Shown piece by piece: positions 1 through 12,826 of a stretch of DNA of 64,000 bases. How positions within the stretch are numbered: position 1 is the first letter of the stretch; each line of letters opens with the position of its first letter. Origin of the DNA: Azolla caroliniana (taxonomy: Eukaryota; Polypodiophyta); assembly GCA_043228905.1 (NCBI GenBank), contig JBHGNT010000016.1, positions 1,054,001-1,118,000 on the forward strand. The letters are read 5' to 3'. The notes under the pieces are model-generated. The model was not told where the DNA came from. It ran no database searches and saw nothing but the letters and a program-made list of their open reading frames with translations. The position numbers were made by a program, and so were the translations under genes.

Positions 1-269
1 GAATCACTCCCCCAAAAGAGAATCAAGTTGAAATAACTGGCATTTCTGTACACGGGAATAGTAGGAACAATAGCTACTTCTAAATCATTAAAAGATAATA
101 ATGTATGCTTATTTATACTAAGCATCTCACTGTTACCAAGCAAGCATGCATGTTTATTTTGCATAATGCCAAAAAATCACAGGCAAAATTCCATGAACAA
201 TTTTACCGACTTTATTAACTGATTCAAGGCATTTCACATAACAGAAAACATCAATTTCTTATTCTTTCA

Positions 270-575
270 GTCGATGTCACGAGAAATGACAAATGCATCA
301 TCCATGTAAATTTTGACAGTAGTAGTTTCTACCAAGCCATTGCCTGTAGTCTTTCCATGTGGAGGAAGTATGTCATTATCCATTGAAGTATTGCTGTACA
401 ACTTCACAAAATCAACAGCAAATGCTGTATTTTGTAAATCTGATCAACCTAAAGTTATACATACCTTTAATTCTTGTACCTAACATATTTGCAGCATAGT
501 CATCCAAATAGTCGTTGATGAATGGTTAGATGTGATTATAGAACTTGCCGACAAGTCCCATCGCAGTTCATTGAA
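270..575 (-). pseudogene. unidentified degraded coding-like fragment downstream of GCP2
   Basis: On the minus strand, two stretches read like exon remnants. About 575-455 reads GLVGKFYNHI, then a TAA, then PFINDYLDDYAANMLGTRIK, ending at a good donor (GTATGT). About 395-270 follows a TACAG acceptor and reads ...TTTVKIYMDDAFVISRDID before a TGA. The in-frame TAA and the different phases of the two pieces argue against an intact gene. No family was recognised. It could also be the tail of a gene that continues outside the window. The call rests on codon-like composition and splice-like borders only. Confidence 0.3.
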
Positions 576-867
576 ACATCATAACTATCCTGAAGCTCAG
601 TCAGTTATCTTTATTCCATCATACTAATCACTTAGGTTACAAAGTTATGACACAATCAACTGCAATATTGGTACCTACGAAACTAGAATCGAGGAGATTA
701 TCTGCGCTAGAATGTTGAGATATCTCCATATATGAGTGGTTTGATAAGCTCAGATAGTATAGTGGGGAACAGGTTAGCTTGCCTCTAACAACTCAACGTT
801 TCTGTATAGCTCCGAATCTAGGTTCAACAAGTGAACAAGAACTTTCCAAGAATAGTTATATGGTATA

Positions 868-3800
868 TCATATCTCTTGCCTGCCACCTTGGAGTCCATG
901 AGCTAAATTAGCTAGATAAGGATCGGTTTGTGAACCGTTTGTCAGGAGAAGCACTAACTTGTTCAGCTCCTTGTCAAACTCCTCTTCAATTTTCCTACAA
1001 GAAAAGGTAAAGCAACATTAAAAAAAATGAAATTTTTCATTCAAAGAAGAGCATAATTGGTGATTTCAGTTCTGGCTAGACCCCAAAGTAGTTCGGAAGG
1101 TGGCCTCATCCGATGGATTAAACACCCTTGTAGCTTGATCCCGTCCTTGTCGGCTTCTTGAAGCTTTTATAGCCTTCGCTGATTTCTGTGCATCCATCTG
1201 ATCATACGTGTTGATATCCGGTGTGAACATAGAAGGTATCAACCACTGTGTTGCAGTTGCATATTGCAGACAGATCGATTTCAGCTTCTCTATTTTCTGC
1301 ACGTACATATTAATTAGTCTCTCATCCAGAACATCTAATGGTAGTCCAGTATAATTATGAGCGTAGATGAAACTCCACAAGCTATCCACTCACCCTAAGA
1401 ATACTAAGCCAAAGCAAGAGACATTCTTTGAGGCATTTATCCAAGAAAAAATCATGCTGTGCTATAACCTGGACAAGAAAACAAATCTTTTGATATTGTA
1501 TAACAATTCCATTTATGGCAAAACAAAGATTTATTAAATACCATCTCAGACCTCATCAATGCTTTTAAGTGACTGCAATTTTCCATACATTACATGCCAG
1601 TTGGGCTCAATTACCTGTTATTAACAACCAGCTACTATCAGAAAATTTACAAATGTTTTACTTTGCTCGGCAGACCAAAGCATTATATTAAACTCTAAGC
1701 ATTCCAGAAAAAACCAAGTTCTTTTTTTAAACGGCTCTATTTCTGTTCTTATTTTTCAACTTTTCACCAATCCCTCACATAGTTCTCATTCACGTTCAAA
1801 ACTCCTCCAAACAACAGTTGTCCACACACATTCTCTCCACATAATTCACATTGTGATATGTGTAATTGTTTCTGATCTCAGATGAGCATGCACGTCAAAT
1901 CTGCGTCCTGGATCTGATACCATGCTTCACTGCAGCCGCCAGATTAGTTAACCTCATTCACAAGTTGAATTCTCTAATAAAAAGTAAGCACGCACATAAT
2001 CTAATATTTATCTTGAAAGATTCAGTAGTCCAAGGATATGTCACAAAACTGGCATTCCTGTGAGACTCAACATGAGAATTTGCAAAATCCACAATATATT
2101 CCCCAGATACGGTTTGTTAAGAAAAACAGTCAGTTTCAGAGATAGATGCATGAGGCATCCTTAAAATAAGCAGTCAGTGCTATGTTTTTCTAGGTGACGG
2201 TTATGAAACAACATGGGCAAAACCAGGTTATTTTTCATTGTTCTTTGGTGGATAAAGTCGGGTTAGGAATTAATATGAATAATGCACTACGTGTTCCTTT
2301 AAATGGATATTTCATACTGCTGAGACATGCTTAAAATGAGCAATTGGGACAAGGTGAGGATTACAAAAAACAAGCAGGAAATTTTTGTTTGGTTTGCTGG
2401 TGCATACTGCTAGTGTTAAGAATCAACATAGATATTGCACTATGTGGTTACCCTAAAAAGATTTCATACCTTTGGAGAAAGTTTTGTATCAACAGAATAA
2501 TGGTGGATAAATAGCAGTGTATTCAGGAATCTAGCAGTTCTTAAAAAAATGTATGAACAACGGAATTAACCCTGACATTTTTAACATTCATCACCTCGAA
2601 TGTCAGGTAATGTTCAAATGTTTGGGTGAAATGTAGCATCCGTTGGCAAAGAACATAGGATTGTGGCATTGATGTCCCAATAAACTGTAGCCCACGTGTT
2701 GCCTGTGCCAGAGAAGCAACCCAATAAAGTAATCTCTTGAGTTTTTTCACAAACTAAATGCAACACCTACATAATGTATAAAAACATAAAATGATACCTT
2801 ATGCACTTGCCAAGTGCCACAGAGTTGCCGTTCTATATGCTTACAATGGAATAGAAGTCTGAATATAAGCTGATACTTCATTAGTGCTTTCCTTGATATA
2901 ACAAGTGATAAAGGCCACTGTACCTGTTTACCTTCCAAATTGAAATTCAGTCTATTGGACGGAAAGTATCATCCTAAGCAAGAAGCAAACAGGATATATG
3001 AACCTTATAGTTCAGCGTAAATGTATCTAGGCCTGTTATAACACCCGATGACAACTGGCTGATAGTAGGATCTGAAGCCCCTGAATCTCCAAATTTTTCA
3101 ACCCACAATATATCTGAAATGCCATCAGCTCCAGTCTTCAGATTTTCAATATGTTTAAGCAGTGGAACCTCCTCCTACGCATTAAGTACAGTATGTAAAT
3201 ACTGCCAAAGAAACTTTGTGTAAAATAAAAAGTTCTCAGTTTACAAATTTAAGCACAGTTGCAAGACTGCTTGGAATCACACAGACTCTAGCTTCCACAT
3301 TGAGATACCTAATCTCTAAAGCACTATAAATTGTTGACAAATATGCATACCACATTGCAAAACAAATCTTCATAATAAGGATCTGATGCAGTAACTGAAG
3401 TACGCAATGCAAGGTCAAGTAGGGACTGCAAATAAGAATATGGAAAATAATTATTTCATATTAACAAAAAGAAATTGCATATTGTCAGAAGCAGACAACT
3501 TCACTCGGACTAACAAGATCTCATCTAACCTGTAACTTCTCAACAGATATTGTTGATGGCCTTTTTGCTAGCTCATCCTTTGCAATATCCATGAAGTGAA
3601 CAAGAAAGTCCCCCTATGTTATGAGAAGCCCACAAATGAGAAACAAGTGCCCAGAATCTATTGAAATTCCTTAAGATGCCCTGGAAACCACTTTTGCACC
3701 TCTCAGATAAATGCGATTTGACGCAAAACATATACCTGATCTACCAGAAAATAGTGTTTTACAGAACGGAGCCGGCCCATAAGATCAAACTGGTAGACAA

Positions 3801-6800
3801 ATGAAATACAGATGTCAATGCACAATGAGCATCAGTGAAGGACGTCAGGATTGGTAGTCAATAGTTTATCTCACCTTTTGTATAATCAAATTTAGAAGCT
3901 CTGCACTGGCAAAATTGTATGCAACATTGATTCTCTCAAGATAATAGCGGGTCCCAGTGTTTGATTGTTTGGCCTCATCTGGGAAAGGAATCTGCATACA
4001 GAAGAGAACCAATTATGAGATCCAGCTGACACAAAATATGAGGCACTGATGTAGATACAGCTTTATTATGGGTGATTCAACCAAAAATATATATTCTCAT
4101 TTCATCATTGCGAGAATTTTGTATCTATGTAGTCGTCACCAAGTGATTGTACCTGTACACTATGACCACACTCCCTCATTGCATTCAAGTACTTTCCAGT
4201 TGTAAGAATAGTCTCAGCTGCACTTAAAAGAAACCCTGGCAACTCGTGTTTCAGGCTGTACCGCTTTTGCCAATATGTTGCATTATAGTCTTGACTTAAG
4301 CTCTCCTGATGGACATGCAATGTGGACACATACATTCAGCTGAAAAGACAGATATAATGAAGAGTGTCACACAACTCACCTTCTGAAGTGATTTGTTCTC
4401 ATCGATGAAAAATTCCCCATATGGATCATCAATTGCTCCTTCATATACCCATCTTCATAACCATTAAAACTTCTTAGTGGTATTTTTAGAGAACAAACTA
4501 CAAATGGTTTTTCGACAAATTGAATGTTCCTGCAAATACCGTTCAAGTATCCCCAAATATGGAGCACTGGCATACTGAGAGAGTTTCTGTAGCAACGACC
4601 TTGCAGCATTATCACCTGCTATGGCCGCAGCCTACATGTGTTACACGATAAGAACGTAATTTTCTACAGACTCGTGACTACAGCTTTGTGAGTCAAATAG
4701 ATGAACTTGTTTAACTCTGATGAAGCATTTAAGTGGAGATCACCTGATTTTCTAACAAGTTTAACAATGCAGCCCCAGAAAAATTCCCCCCAGTTGCTTT
4801 GTGGACAACAGTTGTTAGAGCTTGCATTGCACTCATCATTGGCTACACCAAAAGATAACAAAAGTTGGAACTGTATCCATGAAAGTTAATCAGCAACAAT
4901 CCCTCACGAATTCAGATTTTACCTGGCAGAAGAACCATAGCCCCTGAAGAGAAAGTCGACCAAGTCGAAACTGATGCTCTAGTTGTGCGACCAATGCATG
5001 ATAATCCTGTCAAGAAGGGTTTAAACAGATGCTCTATCATTATTTGAGTATATTAAAAAGAAGAAAGATTCCACCGCTGGGTATCTAGTTTCGGGTCAAA
5101 CTCAAAATGGCCTGTAAATACACCTAATGCAAGTGAACCAGGATAGCAATAACTCTAAGTGAAGAATCAGCAAGCACCAAATATTTCATTTGTTGCAAAT
5201 GTACTGTGTTATTATTGGGGACAAGGCCTCATATTTATATAGATTGTACAAGGCGGAGAATGCTTGCGAAGACTATTACAAGTACTCAATAACATTAGAT
5301 TAAGTAAACTTCATATAATACAAAGCATGTGCACCTTATTTCTCCACACTGAGTGAAACCCATAGTGCATAGTGGTGAATCGCGATCATCTGACTAAGAT
5401 AGACCATTGATGCACGAAAAGAATAAAGGTTGTGTCCTGCATTTGGTCAATATCTGAAAGATTGTACAAAGTTTGATAGGCTGCCTATTATATGCTTGAG
5501 ACTATTCCTATATGTAACATGGTCTAAATGCACAATTTAGCAGTTAAAAAAATGAATAGAGACTCGATCTAATAGGCTCAAACTCCTGTTCAGTGTATAT
5601 GGCATTCTGGCCTATAAATGAATATAGTTAATAAATTTGCATCTCTCTTTCTAGACTTTTCAAAGTTAACCTCCAACCTGTAGAATAGCCCTCAGTGCAG
5701 CAGCAAATGCATGGTTCACCAAACCATGTTTGAAATGTGAACGTGACTCTACAAACTGGCTGACAACTATATAGTTTTCGCACAGCGGCAAGATCCTCTT
5801 AGCTAGTTCCTTCACCAAAACTGTCAAAGATCAGCCTCCAAAGTTTCATCTTACAAGCCCCTGATATGATAATAAGTTGCACTTGCCTGAAGGGATAAAT
5901 CCATTGATGGATCAATGTGAAAACTTAATGATGTTTCCTTCAAGTTTCCCCTCTTTACTGAAATATATTTGCCTTCTATGCCCACCATTGAAAACAACAA
6001 GTCATCGATAAGGAGAAGCTCCTATAATCAACAAAAGTCAAACCACTTTTAATATCGTCAGCAGTTATACAAACATGCTGACCGCACTTTAAAGGCGGCA
6101 TCATTGTATATAGATTAGAAGGCTAATGCTAAACTTTTTAGCAGGGAAATAAATATTTAACTGTTTACAACCTGAACTGATGGGCCAAAAATGCCTATCG
6201 CTTTGTTAAGCTCGTCCATACTGCAAACAAGAGAATAAAGTCTCAACACCAATATGTTGTGTAGAAATATAGGGGACATGAGAAATCACAATGTCTCAAA
6301 TAAAACACAAATATTCACCAGAGGCTCTCTGATAACGGTCCTTTTTTTCTGTGTTGATTCATTCTGCTCTCTTTCATCTTTCATGTGCAGAAATTTCCTA
6401 GGTTAGGCATGCTATTATAAGTTGAATGGAAAGGAGAGCACCAATAGCCGTCCATCAGTGCAAAATAATTACCTGACAGAAAAGTTGACCTGTCAAGAAT
6501 GGCCGTTCACTGTTCCACCTTGGTGTTGCTGGGTATGAAACCCCTTCAGTCAATAGTTTGGAGACTTTTCTTGAATCTGTATTTTACAATTTTCTTTTAC
6601 TTTTGCTGATATAGGGAAGGCATTAAAAAATTGCTGATACAGGAAAGGTGTTAGAACATTGCATTCCTTTTCCTCCTGAGAGGATAATCTAGCAAAATTA
6701 CAAAGAGAATCCACTTGGGACAGCATGGAGAAACCAGATTCTAAATGCAAATAGTTAATTTCTGACCGCATCTGGTGCATAATTACAAAAAAATCATCCA

Positions 6801-7639
6801 AGTGATCTAGTTACATTAGGCCCTGGATTTGGCACTCCAAAACATTATGCTGATCTTACAGGCTTGATTTCAGTAAGTCAAATATGATACAGACTTTGTT
6901 TATTTTACTTCTGCAAGCATTCTCTAGCAAACTGAGAAGTGAGTAATGCAGTGAAGAGAATGCAGAGGCTAACCATGGAGACCTGTATGTTCAATAACAT
7001 CGGGTACACAATCAGGGAAAAACATATGATCGATCTCTAGGAAATCTATATACTCCTCTCGTTGTTTTGATCTTAAAAAGTTAACCTGTTACAAATTTTG
7101 TTCCTTTTTGTTGATCAGAAAGCAATCTCTAGAGAAACTAGTGTATGCACTTGGAACAGATTCGCCCCAAAGGCAACTACTTTTGCAGGTTTTCCACGAA
7201 CCAGCACCTAATGAAGCATCTAATGAAGCACGTAATGAAAACGGTATATTTTTCAGAAACAATCACGTAAGAAGACCCAAAAAAACATACATTTTCCAAG
7301 GCAACAACAAATTTCGCGCCTTTTTACCATGAAGGAGCACCTAAGAAGCCAACTAATTCCGTCCATTTTCCCACAAAACGAGCACCGAAGAAGACAATTG
7401 ATTTCATACATTTATCCACAAACAGAAATATATATCGATCAATTCAAGAAGAAACACAAGAATCGATGGATCTTACCTGGGGGAGAAGTCATGGGAGGCG
7501 ATAATTCGAGCTTCTGCAAGAAGATCGCATTAGAGGTGGAACGAAGCTGACGAACGTGATCTCTGTCGTGGATTTGAGGTGGTTTCGTGGACATGTCTGA
7601 GCTTCGTCGCGATTCTTCGTTTACAGTGGAAGGATCCAT
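868..7639 (-). CDS. GCP2: gamma-tubulin complex component 2 (GCP2, Spc97/Spc98 family), many exons
   Basis: Subunit of the gamma-tubulin complex that nucleates microtubules. Plant GCP2 is about 680 residues. Exons that join in phase (minus strand): 6220-6172, 6021-5887, 5809-5678, 5006-4923, 4842-4744, 4631-4540, 4452-4380, 4305-4153, 3991-3875, 3789-3736, 3613-3530, 3425-3351, 3174-3004, 2923-2798, 2753-2595, 1614-1552, 1468-1394, 1296-1082 and 994-868 (TGA). Diagnostic stretches are [79 protein letters not shown] and [17 protein letters not shown], all typical of GCP2 and covering both GCP domains. N-terminal pieces are 7639-7477 (first [19 protein letters not shown]), 7088-6983 ([18 protein letters not shown]) and about 6547-6473 ([14 protein letters not shown], a GCP2 N-terminal motif). 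Their phases do not all connect, so a small exon is missing or one boundary is wrong. The intron 5886-5810 uses a GC donor. Confidence 0.93.
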
Positions 7640-10405
7640 GAGAACAGAAAATCAGAGGATGTCTCTCCCTCCAAAAGAAATAAAAGAGAACCAAAAAGAA
7701 ATAAAAATTAAAACCTTCTTTTGAAAGAGAGCAGAAAATGCGTCCTCCCTCCTTTCTTCAATCGAAGCTGGGAGGGGCCAGATTTGTAAATACCATTTAT
7801 TATATCTGCCCTTCAATTTCCAACAAATGCGGGCCGGAGTGCCGGGGCCGAGTCTATCGGCAGTGGAATCATATGTAGCAATTGATGCATGCAATGCTTG
7901 GCATTCAAACATTCTTCACAACCCTAATAATTGCTCCTAAAATTGTATATGACTCTACCAGGTGGTGATAATGTATGTTGTGTTTCAAACTCGAAAGTAT
8001 TTATGTTTACATATCAAAATTCTGTCATTAGAGGCATGTGATTGATGCGGATGCAATCGGAAAGAACAATGTTTCTGACAATGTCAATAAACCATAGATG
8101 ACTCTAGATTTGCATTGGTATCGCCACCCAAGTTGTTGGATTGGTACTATTTGTCACCTAAACATACACTAACATACTAGCTTATATCACCTATAGGAAT
8201 ATATGAATAACATTTTAGTGTGGTGAATCCAAAGAGAGTGTTGTTGTAATTTCAAGGTGTGATTGATGTGGATGCAATAAGAAAGAACAATGTTTTTGAC
8301 AATCTCAAAAAACCATAGATGACTCTAGATTTGCATTAGTATCACCACCCAAGTTGTTACGTTGGTACTATTTGTCACTTAAACATACACTAACATACTA
8401 GCTTATATCGCCTATAGGAATATACGAATAACATTTTAGTGTGGTGAAGCCAAAGAGAGTGTTGTTGTAATTTCAAGGTGATCATATTCCAAAATGTTCA
8501 ACCGATGTCATGTTGCCATTCATGTCTAAGATATCAAGTATTCCTTCTAGAATGTTATGAGTGTCGATGTTGAAGCAACAAGAACACCTTGAAATGGTTG
8601 GTCTCAAGAAACCCTGACCTTCAATGAGATACATTAATGTAAAAGAAGGCTAGATTCCGTTTTCGGTAAGAAAGTCCCTATGTAACATTGGTAAGAAGCA
8701 AATTACAAGAAAAGGAAATAATACTTTAAAATTCTCAGATTCAATGGGAATTTAATCGTTGCATTATGCATATATGAGATTTTAACTGGGTCATCGATTG
8801 GTGATTGTGTGTTGTCTACAAAATGGCAAATGTTTGTAGATGCACACACGCACACTTTTCATTTACTTAATCGTGATGCTTGCATATTAGTTGACGCGCA
8901 CAAAACAAAATCCTCTAGATCAACGTGTCCCATTGAGAAAGTGAATGTGATCGGTGCACATCAAATAGATTATAGGATATTTGGTTATGAATATACACAT
9001 AGACATAACTTATGATGGAATACGTAAATTTCGATGAGTTCATGTGGATATGAAAAAAGCATGTACATTTAATAAACAGAGACTAAGGTAACAAATTTGC
9101 ATGAAATGTAGAAGAACATGGAACATGCTTCATTTTGGACAATAAGTGTCAAACAGGAGACATGACCCATCGGGACAACAAAAAAACGATGCATTTTACA
9201 ATAGACGCTCTTTGTTGGTGCAAATTATACAACATGTGGTTGTGTGCATGTCTAAGGTTGCTTCCATTCTTTATGTAAAATTTAAATAGTATATATACAT
9301 ACATAGATACATACATACATGTGTGTGTGTGTTTAAGAGACAAGCTGAAGTTATATGTGGATAGTAGATCGAAGTTGTATGAGGTTTGCGTGTTAGGCAC
9401 CAATGATAGTAACTAGTTTACAAAGGTAGCTTGTTCCTTCAAAAGAAAATAGATCAAACAATAGCAAAGTATTAGAGTTCATGAAGTCATTATTTCAATA
9501 TATAGATACAATTCCAGACTCCAAAACAAATAATTGAAAAGAGGAAGAGGAGAAAGGAGTGGACAAGTTTTGACTAACTCGTAAAGAGAGTCAACCAAAC
9601 ATTACTTAAATTGGTTGGGATTCAACACATGGTTCAATGCGTGACCCAATATGGAAAAGGGTGCGAGGAAGTTGAGAAGATAAATCAACCAACTCAAAAG
9701 AATTGTGTGTGTCAGGGGGTGATGAGTTTAATATAAAAGCAACTTGATAATAAGGGAATATTTGAACAAGATTGCTTGAGCATGCTAATATAATTACTTG
9801 TTAGGCAGTATTCAAAACATTTATCCCTAAATTTTGAAGAAGAAGGTAGGTAGTTGATCGATGCACACAACAAATTAATTCATCACGAACTATATTAGTA
9901 TAGCTAAACGCAATGTGGGCATGCCTGTTAAGGTATTCGAGCAATAGTTGATTTCTCTATGTCCCTAATGATGCATAAGTGAGGTGTATACGTGGTACAT
10001 AATGTAGGGAACTACAGAGGGCATTCAAACAATAATTACGTAGTTCATGTCAAACTATTGGGGAGTCGGGGGATCGTTAGTTCAATACATTGACAATCCT
10101 GTCTTGAATTTAAGAAGACATAAAGCCTAATGAGACCAGGATCCAATCTGACATTGTTAAGCAGCAATCCGATATTATCACTCGAGCACTAGAAGTGTTA
10201 TCATTCGGTTAATTTGTTTACTATGGTTGTAGGAAAACTCTAACCATGGTTTGAAGAAATTCTAACCATAGTTAACTATTTCCAGAGGGTTTATGACATA
10301 CCTAGGCTGGCCGCCGTATGTATACATACTGATACATATATACTCTGTTATGCTCTTTTGAGAGAGAGAGAGACAAACAGACAGACAGAACTAGACTAGA
10401 CTAGT
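7640..10405. other. intergenic region between GCP2 and the PPR gene
   Basis: The two flanking genes are divergent, so both promoters lie here. Apart from the 221-bp tandem duplication (8037-8481) and short ATAC/GT microsatellites near 9290-9330, I see no credible coding region. A GA/GACA-rich stretch at 10361-10388 sits immediately before the PPR start codon. Confidence 0.6.
8037..8481. repeat. two-copy tandem duplication, 221-bp unit
   Basis: The segment beginning GATTGATGCGGATGCAAT near 8039 recurs with a 221-bp offset at about 8261. Both copies end in GTTGTTGTAATTTCAAGGTG. The copies differ at roughly a dozen positions by eye, so the duplication is not recent. No open frame spans it. Confidence 0.85.
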
Positions 10406-12826
10406 ATGTGGAAGGTCTTCTCCATCAGAAGAATCACCAATAGGTCCTCAGGAGACTCTCTGTTCCAATGGAGAAGCTCCTGTGAATCCAGCCTTACCGC
10501 AAGAAATGCGCTCTACTGTTTGAATAGAGTGAAGGACCACTTCCAAGATGACATTAAAGACGGAGAAGGAAAAACAGTTCTGGTAGGAAATAGACACCGG
10601 AGCTTCAGTACAAGCGTTTCTGAAAGGAGCACCATAGCTTCAACTAGCGATCCCACAGAAAAATATAAGTTCTCATGGAATGAACCTTTTGAGAAGGAGA
10701 CACAGGCATCTGAAATCTCCTCTGTCGCAGAAGGTTTCCGAGGTGATTCTGCTGATTCCAGTACTGAAAGTAAGCCAATGGCGGCAGGAAGGCTCGGCCG
10801 ACTCCTTATCAGACTTGGCCCCAATGAGTCTGTTACACCTATTCTCCAGCAATGGGCTGAAGAAGGCCATTCTTTCCCTAAGAATGCCATCATTGTTGCT
10901 CTAACGAATTTGAAGCGGCATCGTAGGTACAAACAGGCGCTAGAGGTATGCAAGGGAAGATAATGTAGAACTTATATGTATATGATTTATTGTTTTTGCA
11001 GGTAACTATGTATATATATATACCATGAATATATATTTTTATAATATACATATATGCGTGCTATGCACTATGTATATTATGCATGCATATGTATGCACGT
11101 CTGTTTATGTACACATATATGCACTATGCATTTATAGATGTTCGTGCATATGTGTGTATGTATGTGCTTTTATGTGTCTGTATGCTGGCAAATTAAAACC
11201 TGGCAATTATCTATAAATAAAAAATCTCTCATCAATCAGTTTAGGATGGGTTTCCTGGGGATCTGGGAATAAAGGGGTTGCTTTCTACAATATAAATCAG
11301 TGCTTCAACCTCATACATGTGCCTGCATCTAATATAACTCTATGTTGTCATAAAAGAGGCACTTTGCAATTTTTTTCCCCTTTGTGTTAATGATACAGGA
11401 ATGAAGGGATTGTGTTAATATTAAGTGGCTGATGCTATTTCCTTGTATAATATGCGTGATTTATGAGAATTTATGCTTCGTATTATCTTCCTCGTTTATA
11501 AAGAGTAATATAGTTTTTCGAAGCTATCTTAGTTTCTTAATGCAATATTTCCATCTATTGATTTTACAGCTAGCAAACTATGTAAAAACTGAGAATCTGT
11601 TCGAGATGGATGATTTTGACCACATGTATAGACTCTATTTCACTGGCCAGACTGGATCGATAGAGGATGTTGAAAAATGTTTTGCAGAAGTTCCATCCAA
11701 GTGGTCAACCGAGCTAGTATACAACCAATTGATGTCTTGTTATATTGCAAGGGGTATGATTGCAGAAGCCGAGCGAATGTTAGAGAAATTAAAAGCATCA
11801 GGAAAACATCTTTCAGCGCTACCTTTTAGTCAATTCCTTGCATTATACAGTAATCAGCGTGAGTTCGACAAAGCTTTGAATTTGCTAAGTGAAATGAATG
11901 CTAGAAGTATAGTACCTGATACGAGGACATATAACATCCTTATGAGTATGTCTCATAAACAAGGGCATACAGACAAGGTATTGGGGTTCTATGCTGCCAT
12001 GACTAATGCAGGTGTTGTTGCTGATAGTTTTACTCACTCTTTGGTCATAAAAGCATATACATCATCTGGGATGGTTGAGGAAGCTCAGTTGTTGGCTGAT
12101 GAAATGATGAAAATCAATCCTGCGGATCGCCATCTCGCAAATGATCTGTTACTCACTGTTTATGCTGACTTGGGGAAAGAACAAGAGCTTAAGAAGCTTT
12201 GGAAACGAATGTCGAGCTTTACAAACCTCTCTGCTCGCTCATATGGTGTGATGATCGAGTCTCTTGGGAAGCTTGGTTTAATCCAAGAAGCAGAAGAACT
12301 CGCCACTAGAGCTGAGAGGAAGACAGGAGGGTTAGTAGCAAGAGTATACAATGCAATGATGAATGTTTATGCTAGACATGGGAAAATGAAAGCAGCTGAA
12401 GAGCTTCTTATGCGCATCCAGAAGGATAGATTGAGGCCAAATGCTGTGACATATAGGCATATTATCGAAGGCTATCTTAAATTGGACCACATGGAGAAAG
12501 CATTAGAATATCTCCGATTATCGAGAGAGAGTTTAAGCTTTGATCATTCAAAGCCATGGTTAGCATCCTTTCTTCTTGTTATTGAAAATCTGGCAGAGAG
12601 GGGTGATGTTGAAAGTGCTGAACGCACATTTGAAACGTTCACTGCGGAGGGTCCTTATAGGAGCACGTCGATTTACAATGCCTTGCTAAAGGCTTATGTT
12701 AATGCTGGAAAAAAAACAGTTAATTTTGTCGAACGAATGTCGAAGGATGGTTTTGAACCCGATTCAGAAACTTTGGAGCTTCTGGAGAAAATCGAATCTT
12801 CAAGAAAGGATGCGTCGATGAAGTAG
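10406..12826 (+). CDS. P-class pentatricopeptide repeat protein, probably mitochondrial; two exons
   Basis: CDS join(10406..10945, 11570..12826), 598 residues. Exon 1 ends at a phase-0 donor (GAG|GTATGC) and exon 2 starts after TTTTACAG, restoring the path RRYKQALE-LANYVKTENL. The N-terminus (MWKVFSIRRITNRSSGDSLF) is basic and Ser-rich with few acidic residues, consistent with an organellar presequence. The body is a run of degenerate ~35-residue helical repeats, for example VYNQLMSCYIARGMIAEAER, TYNILMSMSHKQGHTDKVLG, SYGVMIESLGKLGLIQEAEE, VYNAMMNVYARHGKMKAAEE and IYNALLKAYVNAGK. There is no E or DYW extension after the last repeat, so it is P-class. The lead-in ILQQWAEEGHSFPKNAIIVA and the intron position recall the small Arabidopsis subfamily around PPR596/At4g21705. 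Such proteins bind organellar RNA; the target cannot be inferred. The intron (10946-11569) is rich in alternating TATA/CATA sequence. Confidence 0.93.

Noticed and set aside
11025-11216. 63-codon Cys/Tyr-rich frame inside the PPR intron
   Set aside because: Encoded by alternating TATA/CATA/TGTG repeats; removed by the phase-0 intron.
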